In this document: positions 24,468 to 34,136 of the stretch, piece after piece
Layout: each line of letters starts with the position of its first letter
Position numbering within the stretch: position 1 is the first letter of the stretch
DNA from: Williamsia maris
GTDB taxonomy: Bacteria > Actinomycetota > Actinomycetes > Mycobacteriales > Mycobacteriaceae
Length of the DNA: 64,000 bases
Direction: 5' to 3'
NCBI RefSeq assembly: GCF_024171815.1
Contig: NZ_JAMTCJ010000001.1
Span: forward strand, 620,001-684,000
Notes under the pieces: generated by a model
Told to the model about the DNA's origin: nothing
What the model saw: only the letters and a program-made list of their open reading frames with translations
Database searches by the model: none
Position numbers and translations under genes: made by a program

Positions 24468-27400
24468 TGGTCGACTCCAAGCCTGTAATCCTCTTCAACG
24501 CGGCGCCGAACTTCGGGTAGTTCGTCTTAACTCCGTCATCGAGGTCAATGACGAGGTTCTCGGAAGCCTTCGGGTAAAGCGTGTCGTGCTCATACTCGTT
24601 GAGCTCGACAAGGATCTTGCGAAGTCGGTCCGCTTCCTTCGCGTTACCAGCGCGGTCTGCCTGTTGGAGGCTGGACTCGAGCTTGGTCACGTACGCACGC
24701 AGGTATGTCAGCACCGCCGAGACAGTGGACGGCGTGTAGCGGTGCATGTAGATCAGACCGTTGAACGACCCCTTCGGGCTGGAGAAGAGCCAGTAGATCG
24801 GACGCTTCCTATAGCGCTGGACATGGTCGTCGTAGAACTTCGACTTTCCGGACCTAGTGACGAAGTAGTCCCGGAGATTCTTCACGCCGAGCGACTCAGT
24901 CACGAACTTGAGGTTCTCCTCAAAATACTCGTCACCGAACGTGGTCCGGAGGAACCGTCGGAAGAGCCCCACAATATCGTCCTCGAACCAATCACCGTCC
25001 ACAATCGGGATGACATTATCGGCGTCGGGCACGAACGCTGGGGTTGGCACCTTCGCGAGGTAGTCCTGCAATGTGGCACCCTGGTCTGCAAGCACGAGAC
25101 CCGGCTCGTCGAGGCTGTACCGGCCGAACATGCAGCCGACGGCGTAAGACACGAGGTCGGCGATAATGCTTTCCGGGGCTAGCGTGGACAATTGGTCATC
25201 GGCCCCGGCGGTGGTTTCGACGGAAAAGCCCAGAAGCGAGGAGACTCTCGCCTCGTTCTCCGCTTCGAGGGCACGCAGCCGGGCTCTACTCGTCTCGGTC
25301 CGCTGAATGACTCCAGCCAGGCGCTGACGCAACGAACCGTTGTGCTCGTCGACGAGCAAGGCAGGCGCATCGAACGCCCACGAGAGCTCCCGCGAATTCC
25401 ACTCGTGCTCCTGAATCGCGACGAGTTTGGCGACCACACCGTCATCGATCGATCCGAGATCGGGAAGAGGCAGCGCGCCCACCTGACCGGACTCGACGTT
25501 GAGCGTTGGCGAGAGCCCTGAAAGAAGCTTTACAGCCACCGAAGAATTGAGGTACCCAAGAAGGCGCCTGAAGTCCGCTTCAGTCACAGCGTGGTTTGAA
25601 AACAATCCCATGCCTGCGACGTCGAATAAGAACCCCGCCGGGATGTAGCGAAACCCAGGCCGCCCAGTATTGATTTTCGACCAAGTAATCATCGGCTTGA
25701 AATAGTTTCGCCTCCCGCGAAGGAATGCATGGCCGTAGTCCGAAATACGCCGGCCTGAGTCTTCCCAGTCGAGGACAAACTCCATGTTGCCGTACCAGCG
25801 ACGGGCACCGCCGCCACCCTTGTTGTAAGGAAACCAGCGAGCACCAGTCGCGGCTGCCGACTTCTCACTATCTGCGTTCAAGCAGGTTCGGGACCTGGCA
25901 ACCTCGAACCAGTACCTAACGAACGTGCCGTTGCTGCCCGTCGTCATTCCATTCATCGGCGAGTATGACGAGGTGATTGAGGGATGCGTGAGGAACATGG
26001 CGCCGAGTTCGTCGCTGAACCAGTAGATAATTGACGCCCCGGGAATATTTTCAAAGTAGTTCGAGTCACGCACGAACGAGACGTCCGCACGGCTACTTGG
26101 ATCAGCAAGAACCGAACTCTTCGAGGCCGAGTTTCCAGCATCAACGAGCCGTACATAGTGCCCGGAACCGCGAGCGGCCTTATCGATTACGAAGGCAGTG
26201 GTTGAGACCACCTCGCCGGCCAAGGTGTCGAATGCGCCAGTACCCAAGTGCGCCATAGATGCCAAGCGGTTATTGTGAATAAGCCCACGCCTGAACTTTT
26301 CGAAGCCGCTCAGAAACATCCAGGATTGCATTGTCACCATCGCGACGAGGCCACGATTAGAAACTAGGTCGACACTCCGCTCAATGAACATTGCAAACAG
26401 GTCGGACTTCGACGCGGGATAGCACGTCTTCGCGAACTCGGAGAGCCGAACACCCATGCTCCCACTGCCCATGTACGGAGGATTCGCCACCACCAGCGAG
26501 TACCGGAGCGTTAGAAATTTAGCTTGACGGATTGTCTTCTGGGCCCACTCCATGGCATCAGACTTGAAGATGTCTCCACCGTCGTCGAGCGAATCCAAGT
26601 GGTTGGCAAGGCGAGCGACCAAAGCGGGATCGGGCCTGACGAGCGAACCGAACGTCTCAGCCTCGGCGAACTGATTCCAGAACGCCTCTTCTGCGTAGCG
26701 ATCGCCATCCTTGGTCACCAGATAGCTGAGCTCGTCCGCACTGAACGAGATCGGATCAAGAACGCAGATTTTTGGCCTGACCGAGTTCTTGAGGAAAAGT
26801 TTGCGCTTGGCCACTGCCTTCATCGTCAGGGCAAATGCCGCGAGGGCTCCCGCGCGTGGGTCGATCTCGGTGCCGTAGAGATTGTTAGTGAGGATGAGAC
26901 CCGGGATCTCCGATGGGGCGTACCCTTCTTCCTCATAAATCGCGTAAAGGAGATCGAAGGCGTAGGTAAGCATATGGCCCGAGCCGCAGGCCGGGTCTAT
27001 GACCGTGACCTCCTCAGGCTTGCTCACTTTGAGGAAGCCCGTCTCTTCGTCGACCGGGGCGATGTAGTAGTCCATCTGACTCGCCAGACCCGACGTCGGG
27101 CGGTTGAGCATCCAAAGACGCCCGAGGGAGTTCTCGACGAGGTAGCGGACGATCCAGTGCGGGGTAAATAGCTGTGTGGCTGCCGGGATCTCGTCGGCGC
27201 CGGCCTTCTTGTTCTTCTTGAACCCGGCGAAGACTTCGTCCTTCCGCTCCGAAATGTAGAACTGATAAAGCCAGCCAATCACCTCGACGTCCTTGCAAAC
27301 GTCCTCGGTCAGCACCATCACAGACCGGCTGAGGACCGAGTCATCGGCGAGCAAGTTCGCCGGGATGAGCAGCTCTGTGTAGTCGCCCTCTCGCTCGAAC

Positions 27401-27894
27401 ATGAAGGGCATAGCCGCGTTCCAGAATCGGCAATAGTCCGCGAGGAGCAGTGCGTACGCCTCGGCCTGCGCGTCGACGCCTCGGCGCGGTTGACGGCTGC
27501 CGTTTAGCAACCCTGTGACCGTCGCGACGTTAGCCCCCTTGACCACATCGGTGTCGAGCTGGCCACGCTTTGCCGCCGCAAGCACCTCAGGCTGACCGAC
27601 CTGATCAGCTGCTGGCGAGACAATGCCGATCCCGGTGTAGCCGTTGGCGTCCATGAACCGCAGCGCGATGATGCGGTTGAACCAGGTGTAGGCGACCTTG
27701 TCGGCGACGTGCGCCTTTCCCTTGTCACCCCCACCAGCGCCGGCGATAGCTCGCTCCAGCGCCGTCACCGCCCTCGGCTGCTCCACGCGCTCAGGCGAGC
27801 CCTGGGCAGACACAGCAGCGATCCGCGCGCCCACCTCGCGGATGAGCTCGGAGCGGGCCGCGGTGGCGAACGACTTCAGCGGTGCGGTTTCCAT
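24460..27894 (-). CDS. pglX: BREX adenine-specific DNA methyltransferase PglX (BrxX)
   Basis: A 1,144-residue N6-adenine methyltransferase that marks host DNA for BREX self-recognition. The S-adenosylmethionine motif DPACGSGHML lies at about 298 and the catalytic NPPY at about 469, with a large C-terminal target-recognition region. ATG 27894 shares a base with the brxC stop (TGATG). The stretch corresponding to about residues 600-800 is noticeably richer in A/T than its neighbours, as often seen in exchangeable target-recognition regions. Length is normal for BREX type 1. Confidence 0.96.
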   Translation of the reverse strand: METAPLKSFATAARSELIREVGARIAAVSAQGSPERVEQPRAVTALERAIAGAGGGDKGKAHVADKVAYTWFNRIIALRFMDANGYTGIGIVSPAADQVGQPEVLAAAKRGQLDTDVVKGANVATVTGLLNGSRQPRRGVDAQAEAYALLLADYCRFWNAAMPFMFEREGDYTELLIPANLLADDSVLSRSVMVLTEDVCKDVEVIGWLYQFYISERKDEVFAGFKKNKKAGADEIPAATQLFTPHWIVRYLVENSLGRLWMLNRPTSGLASQMDYYIAPVDEETGFLKVSKPEEVTVIDPACGSGHMLTYAFDLLYAIYEEEGYAPSEIPGLILTNNLYGTEIDPRAGALAAFALTMKAVAKRKLFLKNSVRPKICVLDPISFSADELSYLVTKDGDRYAEEAFWNQFAEAETFGSLVRPDPALVARLANHLDSLDDGGDIFKSDAMEWAQKTIRQAKFLTLRYSLVVANPPYMGSGSMGVRLSEFAKTCYPASKSDLFAMFIERSVDLVSNRGLVAMVTMQSWMFLSGFEKFRRGLIHNNRLASMAHLGTGAFDTLAGEVVSTTAFVIDKAARGSGHYVRLVDAGNSASKSSVLADPSSRADVSFVRDSNYFENIPGASIIYWFSDELGAMFLTHPSITSSYSPMNGMTTGSNGTFVRYWFEVARSRTCLNADSEKSAAATGARWFPYNKGGGGARRWYGNMEFVLDWEDSGRRISDYGHAFLRGRRNYFKPMITWSKINTGRPGFRYIPAGFLFDVAGMGLFSNHAVTEADFRRLLGYLNSSVAVKLLSGLSPTLNVESGQVGALPLPDLGSIDDGVVAKLVAIQEHEWNSRELSWAFDAPALLVDEHNGSLRQRLAGVIQRTETSRARLRALEAENEARVSSLLGFSVETTAGADDQLSTLAPESIIADLVSYAVGCMFGRYSLDEPGLVLADQGATLQDYLAKVPTPAFVPDADNVIPIVDGDWFEDDIVGLFRRFLRTTFGDEYFEENLKFVTESLGVKNLRDYFVTRSGKSKFYDDHVQRYRKRPIYWLFSSPKGSFNGLIYMHRYTPSTVSAVLTYLRAYVTKLESSLQQADRAGNAKEADRLRKILVELNEYEHDTLYPKASENLVIDLDDGVKTNYPKFGAALKRITGLESTSD

Positions 27895-30800
27895 CAGAGC
27901 GTGATGCGCTTTCCGTCGTTGAGGGTCTCGACGAGTGCCCCCCGCAGAGCTTCGAGATAGAGGTCTATGTCGGCCTCGTCTTCAATGAACGCTGGTCCAG
28001 TAGGCACTTTGATTTTGCTGAGCGCTACTGATGGCTTTACGGGCCCCGATGGGCTCGCCGACTGTGCGAGCTCGTCGACAAGAGCGGGATAGATCGTCGC
28101 GACAAAGTGCGCGCCGGCCTGCTCCATCACCGCGATGAGGCGTTCATCGTCCAGACTCGCGAACACCATGTCTACGCGGTTAGTGACCGACTCCCGCGCA
28201 TGCGAGGTCGCTTCGGTGGAGATCGGTTCTTCCAGCAGGCTCGCCAGCTTGTCCTCAATAGCGCTCCGAATCGCGGCTCGGCTCGCGCTGACCTCGCTAT
28301 CGATGAGGCCACGGAGCGAGTCCGTCGCCACCTTCAGCTGGTTCATCTTGTTACCCCTAAAGGCATTCGGGTCCGCAAGCAGCGCCTTCACCGCGTCGGT
28401 GCTGCCGGCGGGGAGGTAGCTGAAGTTGCCAGTGTTGGCGCCGAGGAGTGCAGCGGCCTCGTCGAAGATCTTGGCCTGTTGGCCGTTGAGGAAGGACTTG
28501 ATCGGAACGACCAGATCCTCTTTGACATCGATCAGCTCGTCGGCCTTGTCGAATTCGCTGAGGTACCAATCGATGGGCTTGCCGACGACCTGGTCGAGCA
28601 AATTAACGACGTCCGAGAGCTGGCCGACGAACGGGTAGCGGCTACTGCTCACGAGGGCGTTGAGCTCATCGCGTGTGGCCGCAAGCTTGTCCCGTCCGAA
28701 GCGGGCCAGCTCGGTCGAGTCGCTTGGGACGGTGCCCTCATCGAAAAATTCGGTGCAGAACGCCTTGAACTTGACGACCTTCGTCGTGTCGTAGGCCTTC
28801 TGCAGCGCGACGATGGTGTGCTGCTGTTTAGCGGTGTTACGGATAATGGATGCGGCTTCAGTCCGCCCGACCGGGTTCGCATCGATCGCGAGCGCGACCT
28901 TTTCGTTACCGACCAACCAGCCGAGCACGACCTCGATGGACCCGAGGTCCCACCCGTAGGGCTTGGACTCGAACCGGTTCACAATCTTCTTGACGGTGAC
29001 CTGCTCCCCGAGCTTAGTCTGCGAGATAATCCACGACTCCATCTCGGTGCCAGGCGAACTGAGCGCGCTCAACGATCCCGCGCTGAACAGGCCCTGGTCA
29101 TTTTGGACCGCTGCTGAGACCTGTTGCTCCGGGTAGACCTTCGCGCCAAGCAGGCCCAGATTCGTGTAAGTCCTGTTGACGAGCTCTTGGAACCCGTCGC
29201 TCAACCGCGTGACCGGATCCTGAGAACCGGAGGTGATCTCCGCGGCGTTGATGATCAGTTGCGCCTTCCCGACAGCCTGGCGTAGGCGCTCGATGAGCTC
29301 CTTCTCGCGCTCGGCGTTGAGCACCTGCTTGGATTGAAGGATCGCCCGTGTCGAAGGCAAGGCACCTGCGTTGGTGCGCTGCTTGGTGTACTTCTCCGTC
29401 TTGAGCAGAAGGCGCAAGTCCGCGAGTAACCGCTTGTCGCGGCCAAGGAATACGCGCAGTTCATCCTTGCCCATACCCTGAGTGACGATCTCGGTGTCGG
29501 TGTAGTTCGTCTCGGGCGTGATGAAGTGGATGGTCAACTCGCGCTGGTTGCCCTGGACGATGTCGTCGAGCTTGTAGCCGAACGGGAAGTCCTGACCGTT
29601 CCTAGCGTACTTGAGCTTGTTCGTCTTGAGGATGTCGGAGGAGAGATACTTGAATAGCTTGCTCGATACCTCGGACGAGTCGACGTCGACCGACTTGATC
29701 TCCTTCTCGATCTCCTGTTCCTCATTGGTGAGGTACTCGTACAGGTTGCCGTTGCGCTGGACGTACGACTGCGCCTCCAACAGGTTGAGTGCGTCCTGCA
29801 CCTGCTTGCCAAGCGCATTGAGGTCGAGACCAAAACGGTCATAGACGACGACGGTGAGGTTGCGGGGGGTGGCCTTGAACGTATCTACATACTTGACCAG
29901 GAACAGCGCCTTCAGCAGGCGGTTGGCTAGGATCGTAACGTCGGACCCTGGCTCGGGAAGATGCTGCTCGGCCTGCAGGATTGCGCGCTGGCCGGACGCC
30001 TTCAAAGCCGCGCTGATCCCGGCGAACATCTGGTCGAATGTGGCCAGGTAGCCGACCTGCTCCGCGCCGATACGTTTAGCGACTTCCTGAACCACGCCAA
30101 GCATGGACCGCTCGCCGACTGAGCTGTTCTTGCCTTCAAACATGTTGTGGTCCGACAAGCCCTCGATAGCAGCTTGAAACATCGGGATCTGATACGTGAC
30201 GAACGGGTAAGCGCTGATGAAGCGCGCGCCATCAACATAATTTCGGTATGTCTTCGCACCGTCGACAAAGTCGAAGATCGTCTTGAAGTTCGCTCCCTCA
30301 TTGACGTGAATGGCCATGAGCTCAGCTGCACCCATGTCGTTCTTCTCCAGGAGGCGCTTGCTTATGACCTCCTCCACATCCTGGCTGGTGAGCTTTACCT
30401 TTACGGCGAACCGTGCCTGAATCTTTGAAAAGTCGTTCCCCTGCTGCCTGGTCCGGTCACCGATGACCTTGTCCATGTCCTCCTGCGAGGTAACAAAGAC
30501 CCACGACTGACCCTTGCACTTCGTGTTGAGGGACTCGGCGATCGTCTGAAGGTTAAGCATTAGCTTCACGTCGTCTGCGATGAATTGGCCGATCTCGTCG
30601 ACAAAGAAGTTGAGCCGGAAGCCCGGCTCCTGAATATCGATCCAACCCTTCACAGCCGCCGCGAAGTCTTCAATGGAGACGGCGTAAGACCTCTGGTACT
30701 GCTCGATAATGCCTGAATTGGCTCCCCCATTAACGTCGGCAAACGCCTTGTCGATGTTGTGAGCTTCAAGCGCCGTCTGCTCCCGTCCCTGCGCCCAATC

Positions 30801-31364
30801 AATCCCGGCGTGCTTCACGAACGCGACCTTGAACGCGTCGTACTGACCGCGCTTGTCGAGATCCTCCTCGAACCGTGCGACGGCTCCGTCGTTACCGAAG
30901 TAGCCGCGGCTCTCGTCGAAGACCTTAACGAAGACCTTGAGGAGCGCGTCCGTCTGATCCTTCGCGATCAGCGTCGCCTTCTGGTCCACGTTGAAGAGCA
31001 GGCTCTTGGCCGGGATAGCAGCGGCCTTCTTGAGCGATGCGATAAGCATGGCGTCATCGGTCTTATCCAGGAAGCTGTCACTCACGTCCGCGCGCGGGAA
31101 CGCCTGACCCTGAACGTCTCCGAGGAGGTGGGCGAGCATCTTCAAGAGGTGCGACTTGCCAGAGCCGAAGAATCCCGAGATCCACACGCCATTGGCGTTC
31201 GTGTAGTTGGTGTACTCCTCCAGTAACGGGGCCACACCTTTGGCCGAGTCGTTCGTGAATACGTACTCCTCGACCTCGACGCTGAGGTGGTCCACGTCGT
31301 CAGCCTTGACGACACCCTCGATCGATCGAGTGACGTCCTTGAGGAAGATCTCTTTGATTTTCAT
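27894..31364 (-). CDS. brxC: BREX P-loop ATPase BrxC
   Basis: A 1,156-residue ATPase. The start motif KIKEIFLKDVTRSIEGV and Walker A GFFGSGKSH at about 65-72 are typical of BrxC/PglY. A DEIGQF segment is a plausible Walker B. The ATG at 31364 has AGGAGG 10 nt upstream and sits 4 bp after the brxB stop; the longer frame from 31550 is antisense-like into brxB. BrxC is essential for BREX defence and methylation and probably assembles with BrxB and PglZ. Confidence 0.96.
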   Translation of the reverse strand: MKIKEIFLKDVTRSIEGVVKADDVDHLSVEVEEYVFTNDSAKGVAPLLEEYTNYTNANGVWISGFFGSGKSHLLKMLAHLLGDVQGQAFPRADVSDSFLDKTDDAMLIASLKKAAAIPAKSLLFNVDQKATLIAKDQTDALLKVFVKVFDESRGYFGNDGAVARFEEDLDKRGQYDAFKVAFVKHAGIDWAQGREQTALEAHNIDKAFADVNGGANSGIIEQYQRSYAVSIEDFAAAVKGWIDIQEPGFRLNFFVDEIGQFIADDVKLMLNLQTIAESLNTKCKGQSWVFVTSQEDMDKVIGDRTRQQGNDFSKIQARFAVKVKLTSQDVEEVISKRLLEKNDMGAAELMAIHVNEGANFKTIFDFVDGAKTYRNYVDGARFISAYPFVTYQIPMFQAAIEGLSDHNMFEGKNSSVGERSMLGVVQEVAKRIGAEQVGYLATFDQMFAGISAALKASGQRAILQAEQHLPEPGSDVTILANRLLKALFLVKYVDTFKATPRNLTVVVYDRFGLDLNALGKQVQDALNLLEAQSYVQRNGNLYEYLTNEEQEIEKEIKSVDVDSSEVSSKLFKYLSSDILKTNKLKYARNGQDFPFGYKLDDIVQGNQRELTIHFITPETNYTDTEIVTQGMGKDELRVFLGRDKRLLADLRLLLKTEKYTKQRTNAGALPSTRAILQSKQVLNAEREKELIERLRQAVGKAQLIINAAEITSGSQDPVTRLSDGFQELVNRTYTNLGLLGAKVYPEQQVSAAVQNDQGLFSAGSLSALSSPGTEMESWIISQTKLGEQVTVKKIVNRFESKPYGWDLGSIEVVLGWLVGNEKVALAIDANPVGRTEAASIIRNTAKQQHTIVALQKAYDTTKVVKFKAFCTEFFDEGTVPSDSTELARFGRDKLAATRDELNALVSSSRYPFVGQLSDVVNLLDQVVGKPIDWYLSEFDKADELIDVKEDLVVPIKSFLNGQQAKIFDEAAALLGANTGNFSYLPAGSTDAVKALLADPNAFRGNKMNQLKVATDSLRGLIDSEVSASRAAIRSAIEDKLASLLEEPISTEATSHARESVTNRVDMVFASLDDERLIAVMEQAGAHFVATIYPALVDELAQSASPSGPVKPSVALSKIKVPTGPAFIEDEADIDLYLEALRGALVETLNDGKRITL

Positions 31365-31368
31365 CGGG

Positions 31369-31980
31369 TCATGCCTCCTGGTCGAGGATGCGCTTGGCGC
31401 GGTAGAAGGAGTCGTCCTTGAGCTGCCCGAACAAAACCAGGGCAGATCCCTGGGTCGCCGACACTTCGTAACGTCCTGGGAAGAACAGAAGCATCGGCTT
31501 GTCGGAGACGACGGTTTGGAGATTGTTGAGAACCGTGTGCGAGCGAACAAACGGAAACACCTCGCCGATGCCTGTGAGGAACAGGATCTGGAACGACTCC
31601 GCCTCGATGCGTGCCTTGATGGCCGGCGCCAGGTGATCCTGAGGGTCCAGCATGTTCTGGAGCATCTTGAGGAAGTCGACCTTGTCCATCGTCGGCTCGG
31701 CCGCCAACACGCGATCCCAAACGTTGCGTTCCTTCAGGAGATCGACGCACAGCTCGTACAAGTTGATCTCGAAGACCCTGATACCTAGATCGGTTTCGAG
31801 CTTGGTCTTGATGCGCTTCCTGGCCTGTGCAACGTCGAGCGCCCACGTCGGGTCGTAGTCGTAGATGAAGTGGGCGACCTCGTTGCCCAGGCCCTCCATC
31901 TTCAGGAAGCGCTCACTGCTAAGCACCTTGAACAGGTGCTCCTCCTGTTGAGCCAATGTTTGTTTGGGGTGTGCGGGCAC
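31369..31980 (-). CDS. brxB: BREX protein BrxB (DUF1788)
   Basis: A 203-residue protein with the BrxB pattern: HLFKVLSSERFLKMEGL near the start, then VFEINLYELC, FLTGIGEVFPFVRSHTVLNNL, and a C-terminal LLFFPGRYEV. Start GTG 31980 shares its G with the brxA stop (TAGTG). The conserved part begins there, so the longer frame to 32178 is rejected. BrxB is a small conserved component of type 1 BREX needed for activity. Confidence 0.93.
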   Translation of the reverse strand: MPAHPKQTLAQQEEHLFKVLSSERFLKMEGLGNEVAHFIYDYDPTWALDVAQARKRIKTKLETDLGIRVFEINLYELCVDLLKERNVWDRVLAAEPTMDKVDFLKMLQNMLDPQDHLAPAIKARIEAESFQILFLTGIGEVFPFVRSHTVLNNLQTVVSDKPMLLFFPGRYEVSATQGSALVLFGQLKDDSFYRAKRILDQEA

Positions 31981-32609
31981 TACGCCTCCCTGGTTGGGAA
32001 GAAGCGGATGTCGCCCGGAGTGCGCTGGGTTATAAGCGCGGCGACGCGGGCGGAAAGAAGAGCTGGCTCGATCTCGCCCGTGCTGGTCAGCAAACCCGCC
32101 TCGACCATCATCCTGAAGAGCACCTGCCGAAGCTTCTTGTATGACTGGTCCGTGACCGTGGTGAGCTCCTCGTGCCACATAGCTTTGGCGCGGTAAAAGG
32201 AATCGTAGTCCTCGTAGGAAACGGTGCCCGCCAAGGTGAGGAAGCGCTCACGAAGGATTTCCTCGGCGAACTCGCCTATGAGGTCGTAGCGACGGCAAGC
32301 GGCTGCCCACATGAGGTGACTGCGCTCGGAGGCAGTTATCTCAGCGAGCGTCTCAACCTCACGATCGGAGAGTACCGATAGCCGTTTGACGGTTTCTCGC
32401 ACGCGCCGTACGCCAGTGCTGACAGTTCGCGCCTGTAGAAGATTTTCGTCGACGGCGAGGTCGCGCACCTTCACCCAGTCACGAACTTTGGCGTACACGG
32501 GAGCCAAGACTGCGGCCTCGTGCGCTAGAAGGCCTCCGGTCGTGAAGGACAACGCGTAGCGCCCTTCGGCGGCGGTCTGATCGCTGTTTACGGAACACCT
32601 CCCTCGCAC
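31980..32609 (-). CDS. brxA: BREX protein BrxA (DUF1819)
   Basis: About 209 residues with the BrxA signature: RYALSFTTGGLLAHEA, ENLLQARTVSTGVRRVRE, MWAAACRRYDLIGEFAEEIL. BrxA is a helical protein reported to bind DNA and leads the canonical type 1 gene order. The start is uncertain. An ideal Shine-Dalgarno (AGGGAGG) lies about 6 nt before a GTA codon at 32591, which is not a normal start. GTG 32609 is the nearest in-frame canonical start upstream, but it lacks a ribosome-binding site. A TTG nearer the conserved region (about 32552) is another possibility. Confidence 0.85.
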   Translation of the reverse strand: MRGRCSVNSDQTAAEGRYALSFTTGGLLAHEAAVLAPVYAKVRDWVKVRDLAVDENLLQARTVSTGVRRVRETVKRLSVLSDREVETLAEITASERSHLMWAAACRRYDLIGEFAEEILRERFLTLAGTVSYEDYDSFYRAKAMWHEELTTVTDQSYKKLRQVLFRMMVEAGLLTSTGEIEPALLSARVAALITQRTPGDIRFFPTREA

Positions 32610-33004
32610 CCGACAAGGGACAAGGGTACGGCGCCCCCTGGCGGTAGGCGGCGCGAGGCCCCGACCCGTGTGGGCCATCCATCTTCCGAGTCGCGTGCCA
32701 CTCCCTACCACCCCAGAGCCTGCCGATGCCGCCAGACAAATCTGGGCGGCGAGGCTGTCGCAAACTTGACCGATGCCCATGTCATTACAAGTTGCGTTGT
32801 CGGAGAACATCTTCACGGACTCACGCATCCGGCCATCTTCGCCCAGGGACGCGTCCAGCCAAGCAATATCCGACAAGCTGTGGGTCCTCACTCAAGGTTT
32901 AGCTGGCCTAGCGATCCTGCCAGACATTCGTACGCGAAGTCGTAACGATCGCTATATTCGGTTCATCCGTCGTTGCCGGGTATGTCCGACCCACATGCAA
33001 CGCT
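32610..33004. other. Divergent intergenic region upstream of the BREX operon
   Basis: About 395 bp between brxA and the remnant genes on the opposite strand. It must hold the BREX promoter. No convincing gene, WYL/BrxR regulator gene or inverted-repeat operator is seen. Confidence 0.5.
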
Positions 33005-33337
33005 ATGCGCATGATCGAAGGGGGCGATGTGCCGGATCAGGACATCGATGCACTGGTGGAGCTATGCCGCAGAGACTTGGGGCCGGCGGGCTACCCCGAC
33101 AGCCTCGCCCTGTGCATCATCGACTCGATTCAATCAACCGGCTCGCACTTCACATGCGTCGTAAATGTGGTGAACCGGTACCGCGATCTCCGCGCCCGAA
33201 ACGCCGAGACCGACGGAACATTGAAGCTGGCCTCGTTTACGCAGTTCGATGGACCGCGCGGCTGGGCGGCCGAGGTCAGCAACTGCAAGCCTGGCGCCAG
33301 CTTCTGGCCGCGCCGTCGACTGACGAAAGAGACTGAC
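33005..33337 (+). pseudogene. N-terminal remnant of an unnamed helical protein
   Basis: Translation gives YPDSLALCIIDSIQS, then VVNVVNRYRDLRARN and RGWAAEVSNCKPG. This is the N-terminal signature of an unnamed actinobacterial family that I associate with mobile or defence regions. About 105 residues are present before the frame runs directly into an unrelated gene start. The C-terminal part is therefore missing and the gene is truncated. GTG 33029, after AGGGGG, is an alternative start. Confidence 0.5.
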
Positions 33338-33728
33338 ATGCCCATTCCACTCATCGCTGCGGCGATCATTATTGCCGGCGGCGCAAGCGGCGGCGGCGGG
33401 CTTGCGCTCGGCGGGAAAGGCGCACTGGATATGAAGAAAGCCCGCAGCGATCTCGAGTGCATCACGTGACACTGAGATCGCGCGGATAAAGGCCGAGGAG
33501 AACGTCCTTCGTGATTACTTCGCGCTCGTCTTTGCCGATCGCAAAAACACGATCGACCAGATGTTCACGCGACTGGACACTGCACTGGAATCTGGCGACG
33601 CCGCAGTCATCAAGACCGTCGTGGACAGCGTCGTCGACATCGCGAAATCATCCCCGATCGCGGACATGGGCGATCTCAGCCAAGTTCGCGCCGCTCTCGA
33701 CGATCCCGATCACGTTTGGGAGCTCTAG
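33338..33728 (+). pseudogene. Two-part remnant of a small membrane-associated protein (internal deletion and frameshift)
   Basis: The first 43 codons give a hydrophobic Gly-rich N terminus (MPIPLIAAAIIIAGG) and KGALDMKKARSD, ending at TGA 33467-33469. From about 33471 the frame shifted by one continues as coherent protein (ARIKAEENVLRDYFALVF, then DMGDLSQVRAALDD and HVWEL) to a TAG at 33728. The two halves look like the ends of one protein whose middle was deleted out of frame. No function is known. Confidence 0.55.
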
Positions 33729-33758
33729 CTCGCTTAATCCATCCGCGAACCGGAAGAG

Positions 33759-34136
33759 TTGATTCGCATTTCTCGTTCCAAATCGAAACGGTCCAAGCCG
33801 CCAGCACCGAAGCCACCGGCACCTAGACCTCCACGCCCTAAACCACCAGAGACGGCGGAAAGCCACCGGATTTCTCGCGAGCTGAAAGCTGTGCGCCTAG
33901 CCTTGGAGACTCAGCGATGGGAATGCCGACGCGAAGCAACTCGGCAGCGGGTGCAGCACCTGCAAAACTTATCGATGCGCGAGCGGAAACTTGCCGAACA
34001 GTGGAAGTCCCTACTCGAGCCGACGTCAATTGCGAAGCCAAAAAAGTATGTGCACTATCAGCCAATTCCAACATCGCGACGGAAAACCAGCCAAGTCGAG
34101 ATAATCACAATTCACCGTCCAACCGCACACCATTAG
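33759..34136 (+). CDS. Hypothetical basic protein with proline-rich N terminus
   Basis: A 125-codon frame starting at TTG, 30 bp after the remnant above. Residues 10-30 are Pro/Lys repeats, 35-80 form a charged helix (SRELKAVRLALETQRWECRR), and the tail is basic. The base composition is lower in G+C than surrounding genes. No family is recognised. It may be a genuine short gene of the island or a further fragment. Confidence 0.4.
   Translation: MIRISRSKSKRSKPPAPKPPAPRPPRPKPPETAESHRISRELKAVRLALETQRWECRREATRQRVQHLQNLSMRERKLAEQWKSLLEPTSIAKPKKYVHYQPIPTSRRKTSQVEIITIHRPTAHH

Noticed and set aside
31364-31550. Longer brxC start adding 62 residues
   Set aside because: The extension is Ser/Arg-rich antisense-like sequence lying inside brxB. 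The ATG at 31364 has a strong Shine-Dalgarno and matches the conserved BrxC start.
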